This document shows, one piece after another, positions 24,548-33,132 of a stretch of 64,000 nt of DNA. Where the stretch lies: assembly GCA_937912125.1 (NCBI GenBank), contig CALDOK010000077.1:1-64000 (forward strand), in the 5' to 3' direction. The stretch's first letter is position 1. Each line of letters begins with the position of its first letter. Origin of the DNA: an uncultured Pseudomonadota bacterium. GTDB lineage: Bacteria; Myxococcota_A; UBA796; JAFGLY01. The notes under the pieces are model-generated. The model was not told the DNA's origin. It did no database searches and worked only from the letters and a program-made list of their open reading frames with translations. Made by a program: the position numbers and the translations under genes.

Positions 24548-24850
24548 TCAGCCCACCGCGAAGATCAAGGGCTGCACCGGCGAGGTCTCGGCCACGAGGT
24601 AGACGACCAGCGCCAGCAGCAGCGCGAGCAACCCGGGACAGACCACCAGCCCGACGGCGAGCAGGTGGCGCAGGCGATGCTGGGAGCGCGCCAGCAAGAA
24701 GTAGAGGCAGTAGAAGGGCACCGCCAGGCAGAGCACGCCCTGGAGTGCGCTCTGCCTGAAGGCGTCCACCGCGGCGAGCAGCAGGCAGGCCAAGGACGCG
24801 AGGAGCAGCGCCACGGCGACCACGAGCGCGAAGAGGGCGACGATGAGCAT
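24548..24850 (-). CDS. Small membrane protein of unknown function
   Basis: A 100-residue protein with three hydrophobic segments: residues 2-28 (VALFALVVAVALLLASLACLL), about 37-53 (LQGVLCLAVPFYCLYFLL) and about 64-87 (LAVGLVVCPGLLALLLAL). A short basic loop RSQHRLRH separates the last two. ATG 24848-24850 follows GGAG at seven bases. No family was recognised. It ends 3 bases from the convergent phosphatase stop. Its start lies 58 bases after the stop of the acyltransferase-like gene on the same strand, so co-transcription is possible. Confidence 0.65.
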   Translation of the reverse strand: MLIVALFALVVAVALLLASLACLLLAAVDAFRQSALQGVLCLAVPFYCLYFLLARSQHRLRHLLAVGLVVCPGLLALLLALVVYLVAETSPVQPLIFAVG

Positions 24851-24908
24851 GGAGGCTCTCCTGGCGCCGAGGGTAGCACGGAGCCGGACCCTGCAGAGGG
24901 AGGGGCTC

Positions 24909-26240
24909 CTATCCCTCGCCCCCCGGCAGCTCGCGGTCGATGCGGGCGAACAGGGCCGCCATGACCGCGCTGGACAGAGCGGAGGCGAAGTGCCCGACGC
25001 TCATGGTGAGCCCACCGCGGAAGCCGGAGACACCCAGGATGAGGCCCGGCGGATGGGAGGTGGGCACCACCAGGTGGGCGGCACGCAGGTTGGGGTGGCC
25101 CAGCGCGAGGGCCGCGCCGTCGATGGCCCCCATGTTGGTCAAGACCGGCGGCATCTTCTGCAACATCACCCGCCGCAGCAGGGGCATGATGCCGTCGAGC
25201 AGACCAAAGGGCAGAGGCCCCATGATCATCCAGCTGGTCAGCGGGTAGCCCAGGCCAGGCATCACGGCCTTGATGGCGTCGGTGGTGGCCTTGACCCGCT
25301 GGACGGTGTCGCCGTAGGACTCGCCCAGGTGGGGGCCCAGGTTCTGGTACATGAAGCCGCTGAGGTTGCACAGGCCGTCGGCGCGGCGTGAGGGCAGGTA
25401 GCGGCGCAGGTCCACCGTGCCCCAGAGGCGCAGGGTGTCGCGGCCGTTCCAGGGCGCGCAGGCGGCGAGGGCCCGCAGCACGGCGGCACAGACCAGATCG
25501 TTGACGGTGGCGTCGGGGGCGGTGGCGCGGATGAGCGCCAGGCGCTCGGCGGGCAGGTGCAAGGTCTGGAAGATCGGCGACCCAACCTTGGCGCCGCCCA
25601 TGGGCAGCTGCAGGTGGCGCAGGGGAAACGCCGAGGTCCAGGTGTCGTGCAGGATGCGGCGCAGCAACGCTGGCAGCCCCCCAGGCAGCAGCGGCCAGAA
25701 CACCTGGCGCAGGCTACGGCTGCCCAGGCGAGGCAGGGGGTGATGATCGGGGTCGTCCCCCAGGGCGCGGTAGATCTCGGCGAGCCGGTAGGCCAGCTCC
25801 TTGGTGGCGCCGGCGTCGGCGACCTGATGGTGGACCTTGAGGACCAGCCGGTCGCCGTGTTCGCCCGGGAGCCACAGGGCTGCCAGGCGCGGCCCGGCGT
25901 CCCCGGGCAGGGGCTCGGCCATGAAGGCGCGGGCCTGCCCCTCCCACTCGCCGGTGGCGGCGCGCCGCTCGCGCAGCAATGGGGCGGCATCGAGCTCAGC
26001 GGGGGCCAAGCGCTGCCAGTAGGGGAACAAGTGACGTGCCACGAAGCGGCACCCCAGCACCGGCTCGGCGTCCAGCAGCAGCCTCAGGGCGCGCCCCAGC
26101 CGCGGCCCGTCCAGAGGGGCGTCGTAGTCCAGCACGGCGTGGATGAGCGGCTCCGACAGCGAGCCGATCAAGTGCAGGACCACGTCCTCAGTGCGCGCGG
26201 GGAGCCGAACGGGGATGGAGGAGGTCCTAGGGCCAGTCAT
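24909..26240 (-). CDS. Condensation-domain-fold acyltransferase-like protein
   Basis: A 443-residue protein of the CoA-dependent acyltransferase/condensation superfamily. The catalytic-type motif is VHHQVADAGATKEL (HHxxxD) near residue 137. Later hallmarks are ATVNDLVCAAVLRALA and TVDLRRYLPS, close to the WS/DGAT and alcohol-acetyltransferase groups. The protein has no adenylation or carrier domain, so it is a stand-alone enzyme. It could make wax esters, triacylglycerol or another O-acyl product. There is no signal peptide. The start is ATG 26238-26240. It leads the small membrane protein gene. Confidence 0.65.
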   Translation of the reverse strand: MTGPRTSSIPVRLPARTEDVVLHLIGSLSEPLIHAVLDYDAPLDGPRLGRALRLLLDAEPVLGCRFVARHLFPYWQRLAPAELDAAPLLRERRAATGEWEGQARAFMAEPLPGDAGPRLAALWLPGEHGDRLVLKVHHQVADAGATKELAYRLAEIYRALGDDPDHHPLPRLGSRSLRQVFWPLLPGGLPALLRRILHDTWTSAFPLRHLQLPMGGAKVGSPIFQTLHLPAERLALIRATAPDATVNDLVCAAVLRALAACAPWNGRDTLRLWGTVDLRRYLPSRRADGLCNLSGFMYQNLGPHLGESYGDTVQRVKATTDAIKAVMPGLGYPLTSWMIMGPLPFGLLDGIMPLLRRVMLQKMPPVLTNMGAIDGAALALGHPNLRAAHLVVPTSHPPGLILGVSGFRGGLTMSVGHFASALSSAVMAALFARIDRELPGGEG

Positions 26241-26287
26241 AGGCCCAGTCTACCCAAGGGCATCCCACCACCACCCGACCACAGCAG

Positions 26288-26326
26288 ATCTGGCCGGCGG
26301 GCGGCCTCGGACAGGCCAGATTTTCA
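26288..26326 (+). terminator. Candidate intrinsic terminator (plus strand)
   Basis: Stem ATCTGGCC (26288-26295) pairs with GGCCAGAT (26314-26321) and is followed by TTT. The loop is GC-rich and could pair further. Both flanking genes run on the minus strand, so what it would terminate is unclear. It may block antisense reading. Confidence 0.35.
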
Positions 26327-26491
26327 GCCTTCGACCCGCAGGGGATCGGGATGGGCGGGCCCCCGCGAGAGGGGAGCGACCTCGCGCTTCAACTCATCGA
26401 CCCGTCGCTGCATCGAGGCGCGCGTGGCCGCCATGAGCCTCTCTGTGACGGCTGGGTTCCTCGCCTCGCGGCGGAGCTCTCCCGACGCCTG

Positions 26492-27208
26492 CTAGCCATC
26501 GAGCGTGGTGTTGTCGGCCACCATGTAGTCCCCGGGATCGAGGGGGCTGCCGTTGATGCCGATGTAGAGCGTGTAGGACGCCTGGTCGACACAGCCGGAG
26601 CCGCCCCACTGGCTGATGCCGATCACGAAGGAGCCGTCGTGTTCCGCGGTCAGCCGGGCCGAGGGGCAGCCCGAGCCATCGATCCAGGGGGACCGGCTGC
26701 AGTCGACCTCGTCGTCCAGCTCGGAGTAGTCGGACTCGAGCCCGTACAGCTCCGTCCCGGCGTCGTAGGCGAAGGCCAGCACATCGGCGGCGCCGTTGCC
26801 GTTGTCGGCGTGGATGTCGACGCAGTCGCCCGCCTCCACCTCGATCTCGTAGAAGTCCCAGAACACCAGGTGAGCGACCTGGCAGTACAGCTCGTCGCGG
26901 TAGCCGAGGCTGTCCGGCGCGTCCGTGCCGCACAGCTCCAGCTCACCGTCGGTCTCGAACTGGGGGTCGCTGTCCGCGTCCGCATCAGCGTCGGAGTCTG
27001 CGTCGGCGTCCGCATCGGCATCCGCATCGGTGTCCGCATCGGCGTCCGCATCGGCGTCGGAGTCCGCGTCGGAGTCCGCGTCGGCGTCGGTGTCCGCGTC
27101 GGCTTCATCCAGAGCGCCCGTGTCCTTGTCGAGGCCCTGGTACTCGGGAATGTAGATCCCGCAGGCGGCGAGGGTGAGGGCGAGGGCGGGGATGACAAGC
27201 TGCTTCAT
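26492..27208 (-). CDS. Lipoprotein with Asp/Ala repeat spacer and PPC-like domain
   Basis: A 238-residue lipoprotein. ATG 27206-27208 follows GGGAG at six bases. Lipobox LTLAAC is followed by a repetitive spacer of about 50 residues alternating Asp with Ala, Ser or Thr. The mature domain (about 90-238) has CGTDAPDSLGYRDELYC, a beta-sandwich look and YTLYIGING near the end, similar to bacterial pre-peptidase C-terminal domains that bind calcium. Function is unknown; probably a surface structural or binding protein. After its TAG stop the same frame runs 56 more codons with an amphipathic sequence (see findings). Confidence 0.75.
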   Translation of the reverse strand: MKQLVIPALALTLAACGIYIPEYQGLDKDTGALDEADADTDADADSDADSDADADADADTDADADADADADSDADADADSDPQFETDGELELCGTDAPDSLGYRDELYCQVAHLVFWDFYEIEVEAGDCVDIHADNGNGAADVLAFAYDAGTELYGLESDYSELDDEVDCSRSPWIDGSGCPSARLTAEHDGSFVIGISQWGGSGCVDQASYTLYIGINGSPLDPGDYMVADNTTLDG

Positions 27209-27413
27209 GGTGGGCTCCCGGAGATAATGTTTCCAGCTGTTACATATCGCCAGCCAGGCCCTGCTCGGGGGAGCCGCGCAGCGACTGACCCCAGGGTGAT
27301 CCCAGGGGGGTGCGTGCACCTTCCAGCGTGGCTGGCAGCTACCGGAGCGCTCACACCATCCGCGGCGGGACGGACCGAGATCCAACCACCACGCGCGAGG
27401 CGCGGGGCGAGCC
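27209..27413. other. Non-coding gap upstream of the lipoprotein gene
   Basis: No gene is supported in these 205 bases between the lipoprotein start and the tandem repeats. An AT-richer patch (27221-27243, around GATAATGTTTCC and TGTTACATATCG) is the most likely promoter area for the minus-strand lipoprotein, but I could not fix -35 and -10 boxes. Confidence 0.4.
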
Positions 27414-27612
27414 GCGAGGACCCAGGCATCGTCTGCTCGAACGCCGCCGTCTGACGCGGCCAGAGGTCTGTTGGGCGGCGTTGAGCTGCGAGGCCCCTGG
27501 CATCGTCGGTTCGAACGCCGCTGTCTGACGCGGCCGAAGGCTGGGCGGCGTTGAACAGCGAGGCCCCTGGCATCGTCTGCTCGAACGCCGCTGTCTGACG
27601 CGGCCGAAGGTC
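27414..27612. repeat. Three imperfect 70-74 bp tandem repeats, each with an inverted repeat
   Basis: Units begin at 27414, 27488 and 27558; the third stops after about 55 bases. Each opens GCGAGG and holds GGCATCGTC, TCGAACGCCGC and GTCTGACGCGGCC. Units 1 and 2 carry inverted arms that could fold: AACGCCGCC (27440-27448) with GGCGGCGTT (27474-27482), and AACGCCGC (27514-27521) with GCGGCGTT (27545-27552). They lie just past the aspS stop. There are no spacers of the CRISPR kind, and I saw no further copy in the window. Confidence 0.85.
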
Positions 27613-27622
27613 TGCGTCAGAC
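27593..27622 (-). terminator. 9-bp stem-loop at the end of aspS
   Basis: GTCTGACGC (27593-27601) and GCGTCAGAC (27614-27622) form a perfect 9-bp stem with a 12-base loop. The aspS stop codon (27617-27619) sits inside the stem and one arm belongs to repeat unit 3. No T-tract follows on the minus strand, so this is at best a factor-dependent or weak terminator. Confidence 0.45.
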
Positions 27623-29380
27623 GTTTTTGACGTGCAGCTCCCCCAGTGCCTTGACCGGCACGCCCGCGGGGGCTCCCGACATCAAGCACTGGGCCGAGGT
27701 GGTCTTGGGGAAGGCGATGACGTCGCGGATGTTGTCCGTGCCGCACAGCAGCATGGCGCAGCGGTCGAAGCCGTAGGCCAGCCCGCCGTGGGGCGGGGCG
27801 CCGTAGCTCAGGGCCTCGAGCAGGAAGCCGAACTTCTCCTGGGCTTCTTCGTCGCTGATGCCCAGGGCCGAGAAGACCTTGCGCTGGACCTCGGGGTCGT
27901 GGATACGGATGCTGCCGCCGCCGATCTCGTAGCCGTTGCAGACCAGGTCGTAGGCGTCCGAGCTGACCTCGCCCAGGCGCTCGGGGGTGTCCAGCAGGTG
28001 CAGATGCTCGGGGGCCGGCGCGGTGAAGGGGTGATGCACCGCCACCCAGCGGTCCTCTTCCTCGTCGTGGTCGAAGGCCGGGAAGTCGGTGACCCAGACG
28101 AAGGAGAAGGTGCCAGCAGGAATGAGGCCACGATCTTTGGCCACCTGGACGCGGAGCATGCCCAGCCCAGCGTTGACCGTGCTGGCCTTGCCCGCGCCCA
28201 CCAGCAGCAGGTCGCCGTCCTGGGCGCCGGTGAGCTCGGCCACGGCCGCGCGCTCGTCGTCGGCCAGCTTGCCCAAGGGGCCGGCCCACTTGCCCTCGGC
28301 CACCTTGCCCCACAGCAGGCCGCCCATGCCGTAGCGGCGCACAAACTCGGTCCAGCCGTCGATGACCTTGCGGGACGAACCCTCAGCGCCGCCGGGGACC
28401 CGGATGGCCTTGCAGATACCGCCGCCCTCGAGGGAGCCGGAGATGACCCGGAACTCGGTGTCCTTGACCGCGGGCAGGATGTCGATGTGCTCGAGGCCGA
28501 AGCGGGTGTCCGGGGCGTCGCGGCCGAAGCGGGCCATGGCCTGGTCATAGGTGATGCGGGGGATGGCCGGGATGTCGTAGTCCAGGATGCGCTTCCACAT
28601 GGCGCGGGCCACGCCCTCGGCCAGCTCCATCACCAGCTCGCGGGTGGCGAAGCTCATCTCGATGTCGATCTGGGTGAACTCGGGCTGGCGGTCGGCGCGC
28701 AGGTCTTCGTCCCGGAAACACTTCACGATCTGGAAGTAGCGGTCCATGCCCGCCACCATCAGGATCTGCTTGAACAGCTGGGGGCTCTGGGGCAGGGCGT
28801 ACCAGGTGCTGGGGTGCACGCGGCTGGGCACCAGGTAGTCCCGGGCGCCCTCAGGGGTGGCCTTGGTGAGCACCGGGGTCTCGATCTCGAGGAAGCCCTC
28901 GTCGTCCAGGTAGCGGCGGGTGGCCTGGGCGGCCTGGTGGCGCACGGTCAGGGACTTGGCCAAGGCCGGGCGACGCAGGTCCAGGTAGCGGTACTGAAGC
29001 CGGGTCTCCTCGCTGGCCTTGACGTCATCCCTGGGGGCGAAGGGCAGCGGCTTGGTGCGGTTGAGGATGAACAGCTCGCTGGCCACCACCTCGATGGCGC
29101 CCGTGGGAATCCGATCGTTGACGTTGGCGCGAGGCACGGCCTGGCCCACCACCTCGACCACGAACTCCACGCGGCAAGCGGCGGCCAGCTCACGGGCGGC
29201 TTCGGGGGAGCGCTGGTCCACAGTGACCTGGGTGATGCCGTGGCGGTCGCGGAGGTCCAAGAAGACCACGCCGCCCATGTCGCGGGCGCCATCGACCCAG
29301 CCCTGCAGCACCACGTCGGTGCCGGCATGCTCGGCGCGAAGCTGACCACAGGTGTGCGTACGGCGGGCGGACTCCAGCAT
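27617..29380 (-). CDS. aspS: Aspartyl-tRNA synthetase
   Basis: A 587-residue bacterial-type AspRS, a class II synthetase. An N-terminal OB-fold anticodon domain (RTHTCGQLRAEHAG, VVLQGWVDGARDMGG) is followed by motif 2-like FRDEDLRADRQPEFTQID. The GAD insertion lies at about residues 280-420. Motif 3 is AYGFDRCAMLLCG and the C-terminus reads AFPKTTSAQCLMSGAP. ATG 29378-29380 has GGAGG four bases upstream and matches the E. coli length of 590; longer in-frame starts were rejected. Whether it also charges tRNA-Asn cannot be judged here. Confidence 0.97.
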   Translation of the reverse strand: MLESARRTHTCGQLRAEHAGTDVVLQGWVDGARDMGGVVFLDLRDRHGITQVTVDQRSPEAARELAAACRVEFVVEVVGQAVPRANVNDRIPTGAIEVVASELFILNRTKPLPFAPRDDVKASEETRLQYRYLDLRRPALAKSLTVRHQAAQATRRYLDDEGFLEIETPVLTKATPEGARDYLVPSRVHPSTWYALPQSPQLFKQILMVAGMDRYFQIVKCFRDEDLRADRQPEFTQIDIEMSFATRELVMELAEGVARAMWKRILDYDIPAIPRITYDQAMARFGRDAPDTRFGLEHIDILPAVKDTEFRVISGSLEGGGICKAIRVPGGAEGSSRKVIDGWTEFVRRYGMGGLLWGKVAEGKWAGPLGKLADDERAAVAELTGAQDGDLLLVGAGKASTVNAGLGMLRVQVAKDRGLIPAGTFSFVWVTDFPAFDHDEEEDRWVAVHHPFTAPAPEHLHLLDTPERLGEVSSDAYDLVCNGYEIGGGSIRIHDPEVQRKVFSALGISDEEAQEKFGFLLEALSYGAPPHGGLAYGFDRCAMLLCGTDNIRDVIAFPKTTSAQCLMSGAPAGVPVKALGELHVKNV

Positions 29381-29450
29381 GGGACCTCCAGGGGGCGGCT
29401 GGGTGGAAGCCCGGCTCATAATCGGGGGGCCTGACAGGGGGTAGGCGCGC

Positions 29451-30599
29451 CTAGTCTTCCTGTTCCCACGACAGCTCGGGGAACACCGCCCGAGCATCGG
29501 CCTCCAGCCACGGCGCGTAGCGCTCGTCGCCCTTCATGTGCAGCCCCACCCACGCCGTGACCAGCACCTGGGTGATGGCGTGGGCCTGCTCGATGGGGAT
29601 GTAGCCCTCGCCCTCGGTGTCGCACTCGGGCAGGAACAGGTAGGCCACCTCGCAGACGTCCGAGAACGCGAAGTGACCGGCGCCCTCGAGCGTGGCCAGG
29701 GCCTTGGGGCCCGAGGCGTGACCATAAGTGGGGCGGATGTGCTCTTCGTAGTCGAAGATGTCGTCCACGGTGCCGCCGAGCATCAGGATCTCGTCCACCG
29801 GGGCCAAGCCCTCGCCCTCGAGGCCAAAGGCGTACCAGAGGCCGGGGGACATGGCCACGGGCCACAGGGCGCGCTCGTCACCCTCGATCTCGGTGGTGAG
29901 CAGCGCAGGATCGATGTCCTCTACCAGGCTGCACAGCCAGCCCCCCCGGGTGGCGCAGTAGTCCACCATGGCCTGCCCATCCAGCTGGGCCCCCACCAGG
30001 ATCATGCTGGTGATGGCGCCGAAGCTGTGGCCCATGGCGCCGTAGCCCGCGTCGGGGTCCACCATGCCGCCCAGGCGCTCGTGGCCGCCCTGCACCATGG
30101 CCAGCAGCTCGTCCACGGCGTATCGCACGTCGTCGGGGCGCTCGGCCATGACCTGGCCGACCATGCTGTCGTCCACGTCGAACAGGGTGTTGTTCGGGTG
30201 GTCCGGAGCCACCACCACGAAGCCGTGCTGGGCCAGCACCTCGGTGAGGAAGATGCTCTGGTAGCGGATGCCCGAGTAGCCGTGGGAGAAGGCGATGAGG
30301 GGATAGGGCGCGCCGCGCCGATCCGCTGGGGCGTCGCGGTAGGCCTCGCGGGTGATGGGCAGCAGGGGGTAGGGCTCGGGCTCCTCGCCGTCTTCGGGCA
30401 CGGCCGGGTACCACACCTCGATCACCATCTCCTTGCCCCGGGGATCGGTGTACTCGAAGGTCTCCACGCCGGCTTGGTAGGGGCCGCGCTGATCGGGGGC
30501 GACCCAGGCGGGAGGGGGCTCCACCACGGGGGCGGTGTCCTCCAGCTCCGGCGGGGGCTGGCAGGCGAGCAAGGCGAGGGCGAGCAGATGGAACGACAT
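29451..30599 (-). CDS. Alpha/beta hydrolase lipoprotein (PAF-acetylhydrolase-like)
   Basis: A 382-residue lipoprotein. ATG 30597-30599 has GGAG five bases upstream, and the signal ends in lipobox LALLAC. The hydrolase domain shows SHGYSGIRYQS (oxyanion side), nucleophile Ser192 in MGHSFGAITS, a candidate acid in the strand after GTVDDIFD, and His in LEGAGHFAF. This motif set resembles PAF acetylhydrolase and dienelactone-hydrolase-like esterases. It probably hydrolyses lipid or polyester bonds at the cell surface. It is 70 bases upstream of aspS on the same strand, and divergent from the secreted protein at 30724. Confidence 0.8.
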   Translation of the reverse strand: MSFHLLALALLACQPPPELEDTAPVVEPPPAWVAPDQRGPYQAGVETFEYTDPRGKEMVIEVWYPAVPEDGEEPEPYPLLPITREAYRDAPADRRGAPYPLIAFSHGYSGIRYQSIFLTEVLAQHGFVVVAPDHPNNTLFDVDDSMVGQVMAERPDDVRYAVDELLAMVQGGHERLGGMVDPDAGYGAMGHSFGAITSMILVGAQLDGQAMVDYCATRGGWLCSLVEDIDPALLTTEIEGDERALWPVAMSPGLWYAFGLEGEGLAPVDEILMLGGTVDDIFDYEEHIRPTYGHASGPKALATLEGAGHFAFSDVCEVAYLFLPECDTEGEGYIPIEQAHAITQVLVTAWVGLHMKGDERYAPWLEADARAVFPELSWEQED

Positions 30600-30723
30600 T
30601 CCAGCTCCACCATACCAGCGCGACGGGGACCACGCGGGGCCGGATGAGCCCGCTCGCTGAAGTCCGGCCCGCCCCCTGCCGATAGGCCTCTCCGACCCCG
30701 CGACGCTGACCGCAGAGGTGCGC

Positions 30724-31437
30724 ATGATGGACGCGCGAACACGCTGGCCTGGACCCGTGATCACCGTACTGGCGGCGCTGGTCGCCGGTGCCGCGAGCGC
30801 CGAGGGCGGCGGCCCGGACGATCCCCACAGCCTCCTGCAGGCCATGCGTGCCGCGGTGGTGGCCGGTGAACCCGAGCAGGCCCTGGGCCTGGCCAAGCAG
30901 ACCCGCAAGGTCCTGCAGACCAGCCAGGAGCCCGTGCCTGCCCATGTGCAGGGCGGCCTGGCCATGGTGGAGGGCGCGGCCCGCTGGAGCGCCGACGATC
31001 GAGATCTCGCGATGGACGCCTGGCGCGCCGCCCTGCGGGTGGCCCCAGAGCTGGCCTGGGACCCGGATCTGCCCGCCGCCGGCGACGCCGACGCCGTGTT
31101 CGAGGCCTTGCGGCGCGAGGTGCGCGGCCGCCCCACCACCGTGGTGGGCGTACCCGCCGACCTGGGCGCCACCCAGCTGTATGTGGCCGGCCGGCCCGCC
31201 ACCCCGGAGCTGGCCCTGCCCGAGGGTGCCTACCTGGTGCAGGCCGCCTGCCCCGACGGTGTGCTGCGCAGCCGCTGGTGGCGCTCGGACAAGCCGCTCA
31301 AGGCCGAGAAGAGCTGCCCGGGCGGACTGGGCGCGGCCACCGTGGTCGCAGACCAGGGCTGCAGCGGCCCCGAGTTCGACAGCTTCGGCAACCCCATCGA
31401 TCCATGCGCGAGTGCGGGGATGGCGCAGGGCGACTAA
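30724..31437 (+). CDS. Secreted protein of unknown function
   Basis: A 237-residue protein. ATG 30724 has AGAGG five bases upstream; a second ATG follows directly. The signal peptide is VITVLAALVAGAASA. Residues about 35-125 are helical with a tetratricopeptide-like feel (MRAAVVAGEPEQALGLAKQ, then AMDAWRAALRVAPEL). A beta-rich part (about 130-190) includes VGVPADLGATQLYVAG, PEGA-like in style. Cys residues occur only in the last 60 residues. The gene ends 9 bases before fixC, suggesting co-transcription. No function is proposed. Confidence 0.6.
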   Translation: MMDARTRWPGPVITVLAALVAGAASAEGGGPDDPHSLLQAMRAAVVAGEPEQALGLAKQTRKVLQTSQEPVPAHVQGGLAMVEGAARWSADDRDLAMDAWRAALRVAPELAWDPDLPAAGDADAVFEALRREVRGRPTTVVGVPADLGATQLYVAGRPATPELALPEGAYLVQAACPDGVLRSRWWRSDKPLKAEKSCPGGLGAATVVADQGCSGPEFDSFGNPIDPCASAGMAQGD

Positions 31438-31446
31438 TCCGGGCTC

Positions 31447-32850
31447 ATGCCCCACCCCACCCCCTCCTACGACCTCATCATCGTCGGCGCCGGCCCCGGA
31501 GGGTCCGTGGCCGCCCTGACCGCAGCCAAGGCGGGCCTGCGGACCCTCTTCTTCGAGCGCGGCGCCCGTCCCGGCGAGAAGAACGCCTCGGGCTGCGGCC
31601 TGGGGCCCCGCATGTGGCGGGCCTTCGACTTCATGGAGCAGCTCACCCCGGCCGTCTGCCCCTCCATGCGCGAGGGCAACGCCATCCGACACCACCTGGT
31701 GGACGAGACCGGGCAGGTGGCGGCCCGCATGATGACCCGCCCCACCCGCTCCGTGGGCTACGAGCCCGCTGCGCGCTTCATCACCATGAACGCCTACCGC
31801 AGCGACTTCGACCCCTGGCTGGCCAGCCTGGCCACCGCCGCGGGGGCCGAGCTGCGTTGCTCCACCCTGATCACCGGGCTGCACCACGAAAAGGGGCGTG
31901 TGGCCGGGGTGGTGGACGAGCAGGGTAGCGTTCACCGCGCACCCATGGTCATCGGTGCCGACGGCGTGCTCTCCACCGTGGCCCGAGCCGCCGGCATCCG
32001 CGAGCGCTGGAAGCGGGACGAGGTGGTGCTGGTGCCCCAGCTGGACTTCGCGGTGGAGCCAGGGCGCATCGACGACGTCCTGGGCGATGAGAGCCTGGCC
32101 TGCTGGTGGGGTGTGGACTTCCCCGCCGCCTACCAGGTCTTCTTCCGGGACGGCTTCCACATCGGCCTGGGCAACTGGCTGGACGCCTGGGATCAGGACG
32201 CCATGGCCCCCCTGCGGAGGGTGGTGGAGCTGCCCGACTTCCAGCGCCTGATCCGCACGCTGCACGCCGAACCCCGGGAGCTGCAGGTGCATCTGCTGCC
32301 CTGGCTCACCGACCCGGGCAAGACCTACTCCCAGGGCGTGATGCTGGTGGGCGACGCCGGAGGCTTCCCCTGCCCCCTCGAGGCCGAGGGCGTGTACCAG
32401 GCCATGGAGACCGGCCGCGTCGCCGCCGAGGTGGCCGCCGAGGCCCTGGGGGCTGGTGATCCCTCCGAGGCGTTCCTGGCCGAGTACGAGCGCCGCTGGC
32501 GCGCCTCGTCGGTGGGCGTGGAGTTCGAGGCCGGGCCGGAGCTGGCCCGCATCTGGCGGGCGCTGCCCTTCAGCCCCGAGCAGAACATGAGCTGGTTCAT
32601 CCCCATGGTCAGCGAGCTGCTGGGCGGCATCTTCGACTGGTCCGAGCCCCACGCGGTCCGGATGCAGCAGGTGGCCCAGCACCTGCGCGGCTACGCGCCC
32701 CAGGCCCTGCCCTTCTTCGAGGACGAGGTGGTGCCCCTGCTGGGCGCGGTCTACGGCGACGAGATCCGCGAGCTGACCAGCTGGCGCAGCATGATGCGCA
32801 TGGCGGGCATCGCGCTGCGGCTGCGGCGGGCCGCGAGGGGGCGATCATGA
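31447..32850 (+). CDS. fixC: FixC-like ETF:quinone oxidoreductase family flavoprotein
   Basis: A 467-residue FAD-dependent protein of the FixC/geranylgeranyl-reductase superfamily. The dinucleotide fold GAGPGG (14-19) is near the N-terminus and the second FAD motif is VMLVGDAGGFPCPLEAEGV near residue 300. Pairing with fixX by an ATGA overlap supports electron transfer from an electron-transfer flavoprotein toward quinone or another acceptor. fixA and fixB (the ETF subunits) are not in this window. ATG 31447 gives the expected start just before the Rossmann fold. The last about 120 residues vary in this superfamily. Confidence 0.8.
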   Translation: MPHPTPSYDLIIVGAGPGGSVAALTAAKAGLRTLFFERGARPGEKNASGCGLGPRMWRAFDFMEQLTPAVCPSMREGNAIRHHLVDETGQVAARMMTRPTRSVGYEPAARFITMNAYRSDFDPWLASLATAAGAELRCSTLITGLHHEKGRVAGVVDEQGSVHRAPMVIGADGVLSTVARAAGIRERWKRDEVVLVPQLDFAVEPGRIDDVLGDESLACWWGVDFPAAYQVFFRDGFHIGLGNWLDAWDQDAMAPLRRVVELPDFQRLIRTLHAEPRELQVHLLPWLTDPGKTYSQGVMLVGDAGGFPCPLEAEGVYQAMETGRVAAEVAAEALGAGDPSEAFLAEYERRWRASSVGVEFEAGPELARIWRALPFSPEQNMSWFIPMVSELLGGIFDWSEPHAVRMQQVAQHLRGYAPQALPFFEDEVVPLLGAVYGDEIRELTSWRSMMRMAGIALRLRRAARGRS

Positions 32851-33122
32851 AGCTCGATCTGGGCACGCTCAACCGCTGGAACCCCGGCGATCAGGACTTC
32901 ATCGCCTTCGACCACCAAGCCTGCGTGGGCTGCAGCGCCTGCGTCCGAGCCTGTGTGGCAGGGATCTGGTCCATGGACAAGGCCGGAGAACAAGCCTCCC
33001 TGGCCCCGGACTACCGCCAGCGTTGCCTCGAGTGCGGCGCCTGCGACCAGGTCTGCGAGGCCCGCGCCATCCACTTCTGCTACCCGCCCGGGGGCACGGG
33101 TGTGATCTTCGAGCAGGGGTGA
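32847..33122 (+). CDS. fixX: FixX-like ferredoxin
   Basis: A 91-residue ferredoxin. Two cluster motifs are present: CVGCSACVRAC and CLECGACDQVC, each followed by the usual short linker, so two [4Fe-4S] clusters are predicted. The C-terminus (RAIHFCYPPGGTGVIFEQG) is the FixX signature that docks to FixC. ATG 32847 overlaps the fixC stop (ATGA). It passes electrons between the flavoprotein and its partner on the cytoplasmic face. Confidence 0.88.
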   Translation: MKLDLGTLNRWNPGDQDFIAFDHQACVGCSACVRACVAGIWSMDKAGEQASLAPDYRQRCLECGACDQVCEARAIHFCYPPGGTGVIFEQG

Positions 33123-33132
33123 GGGCGCGCCC

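Noticed and set aside
27505-27520. GGTTCGAACGCC as a tRNA T-arm
   Set aside because: No acceptor, D-arm or anticodon structure can be drawn around it; it is part of the tandem repeat.
27414-27612. Tandem repeats as a CRISPR array
   Set aside because: Only three units, whole 70-74 bp units are repeated with no distinct spacers, and no cas genes are nearby.
29878-32682. 934-codon minus-strand open frame across fixC
   Set aside because: Shadow of fixC and of the secreted protein gene; no motif or start site, His/Gly/Gln-rich translation typical of antisense frames.
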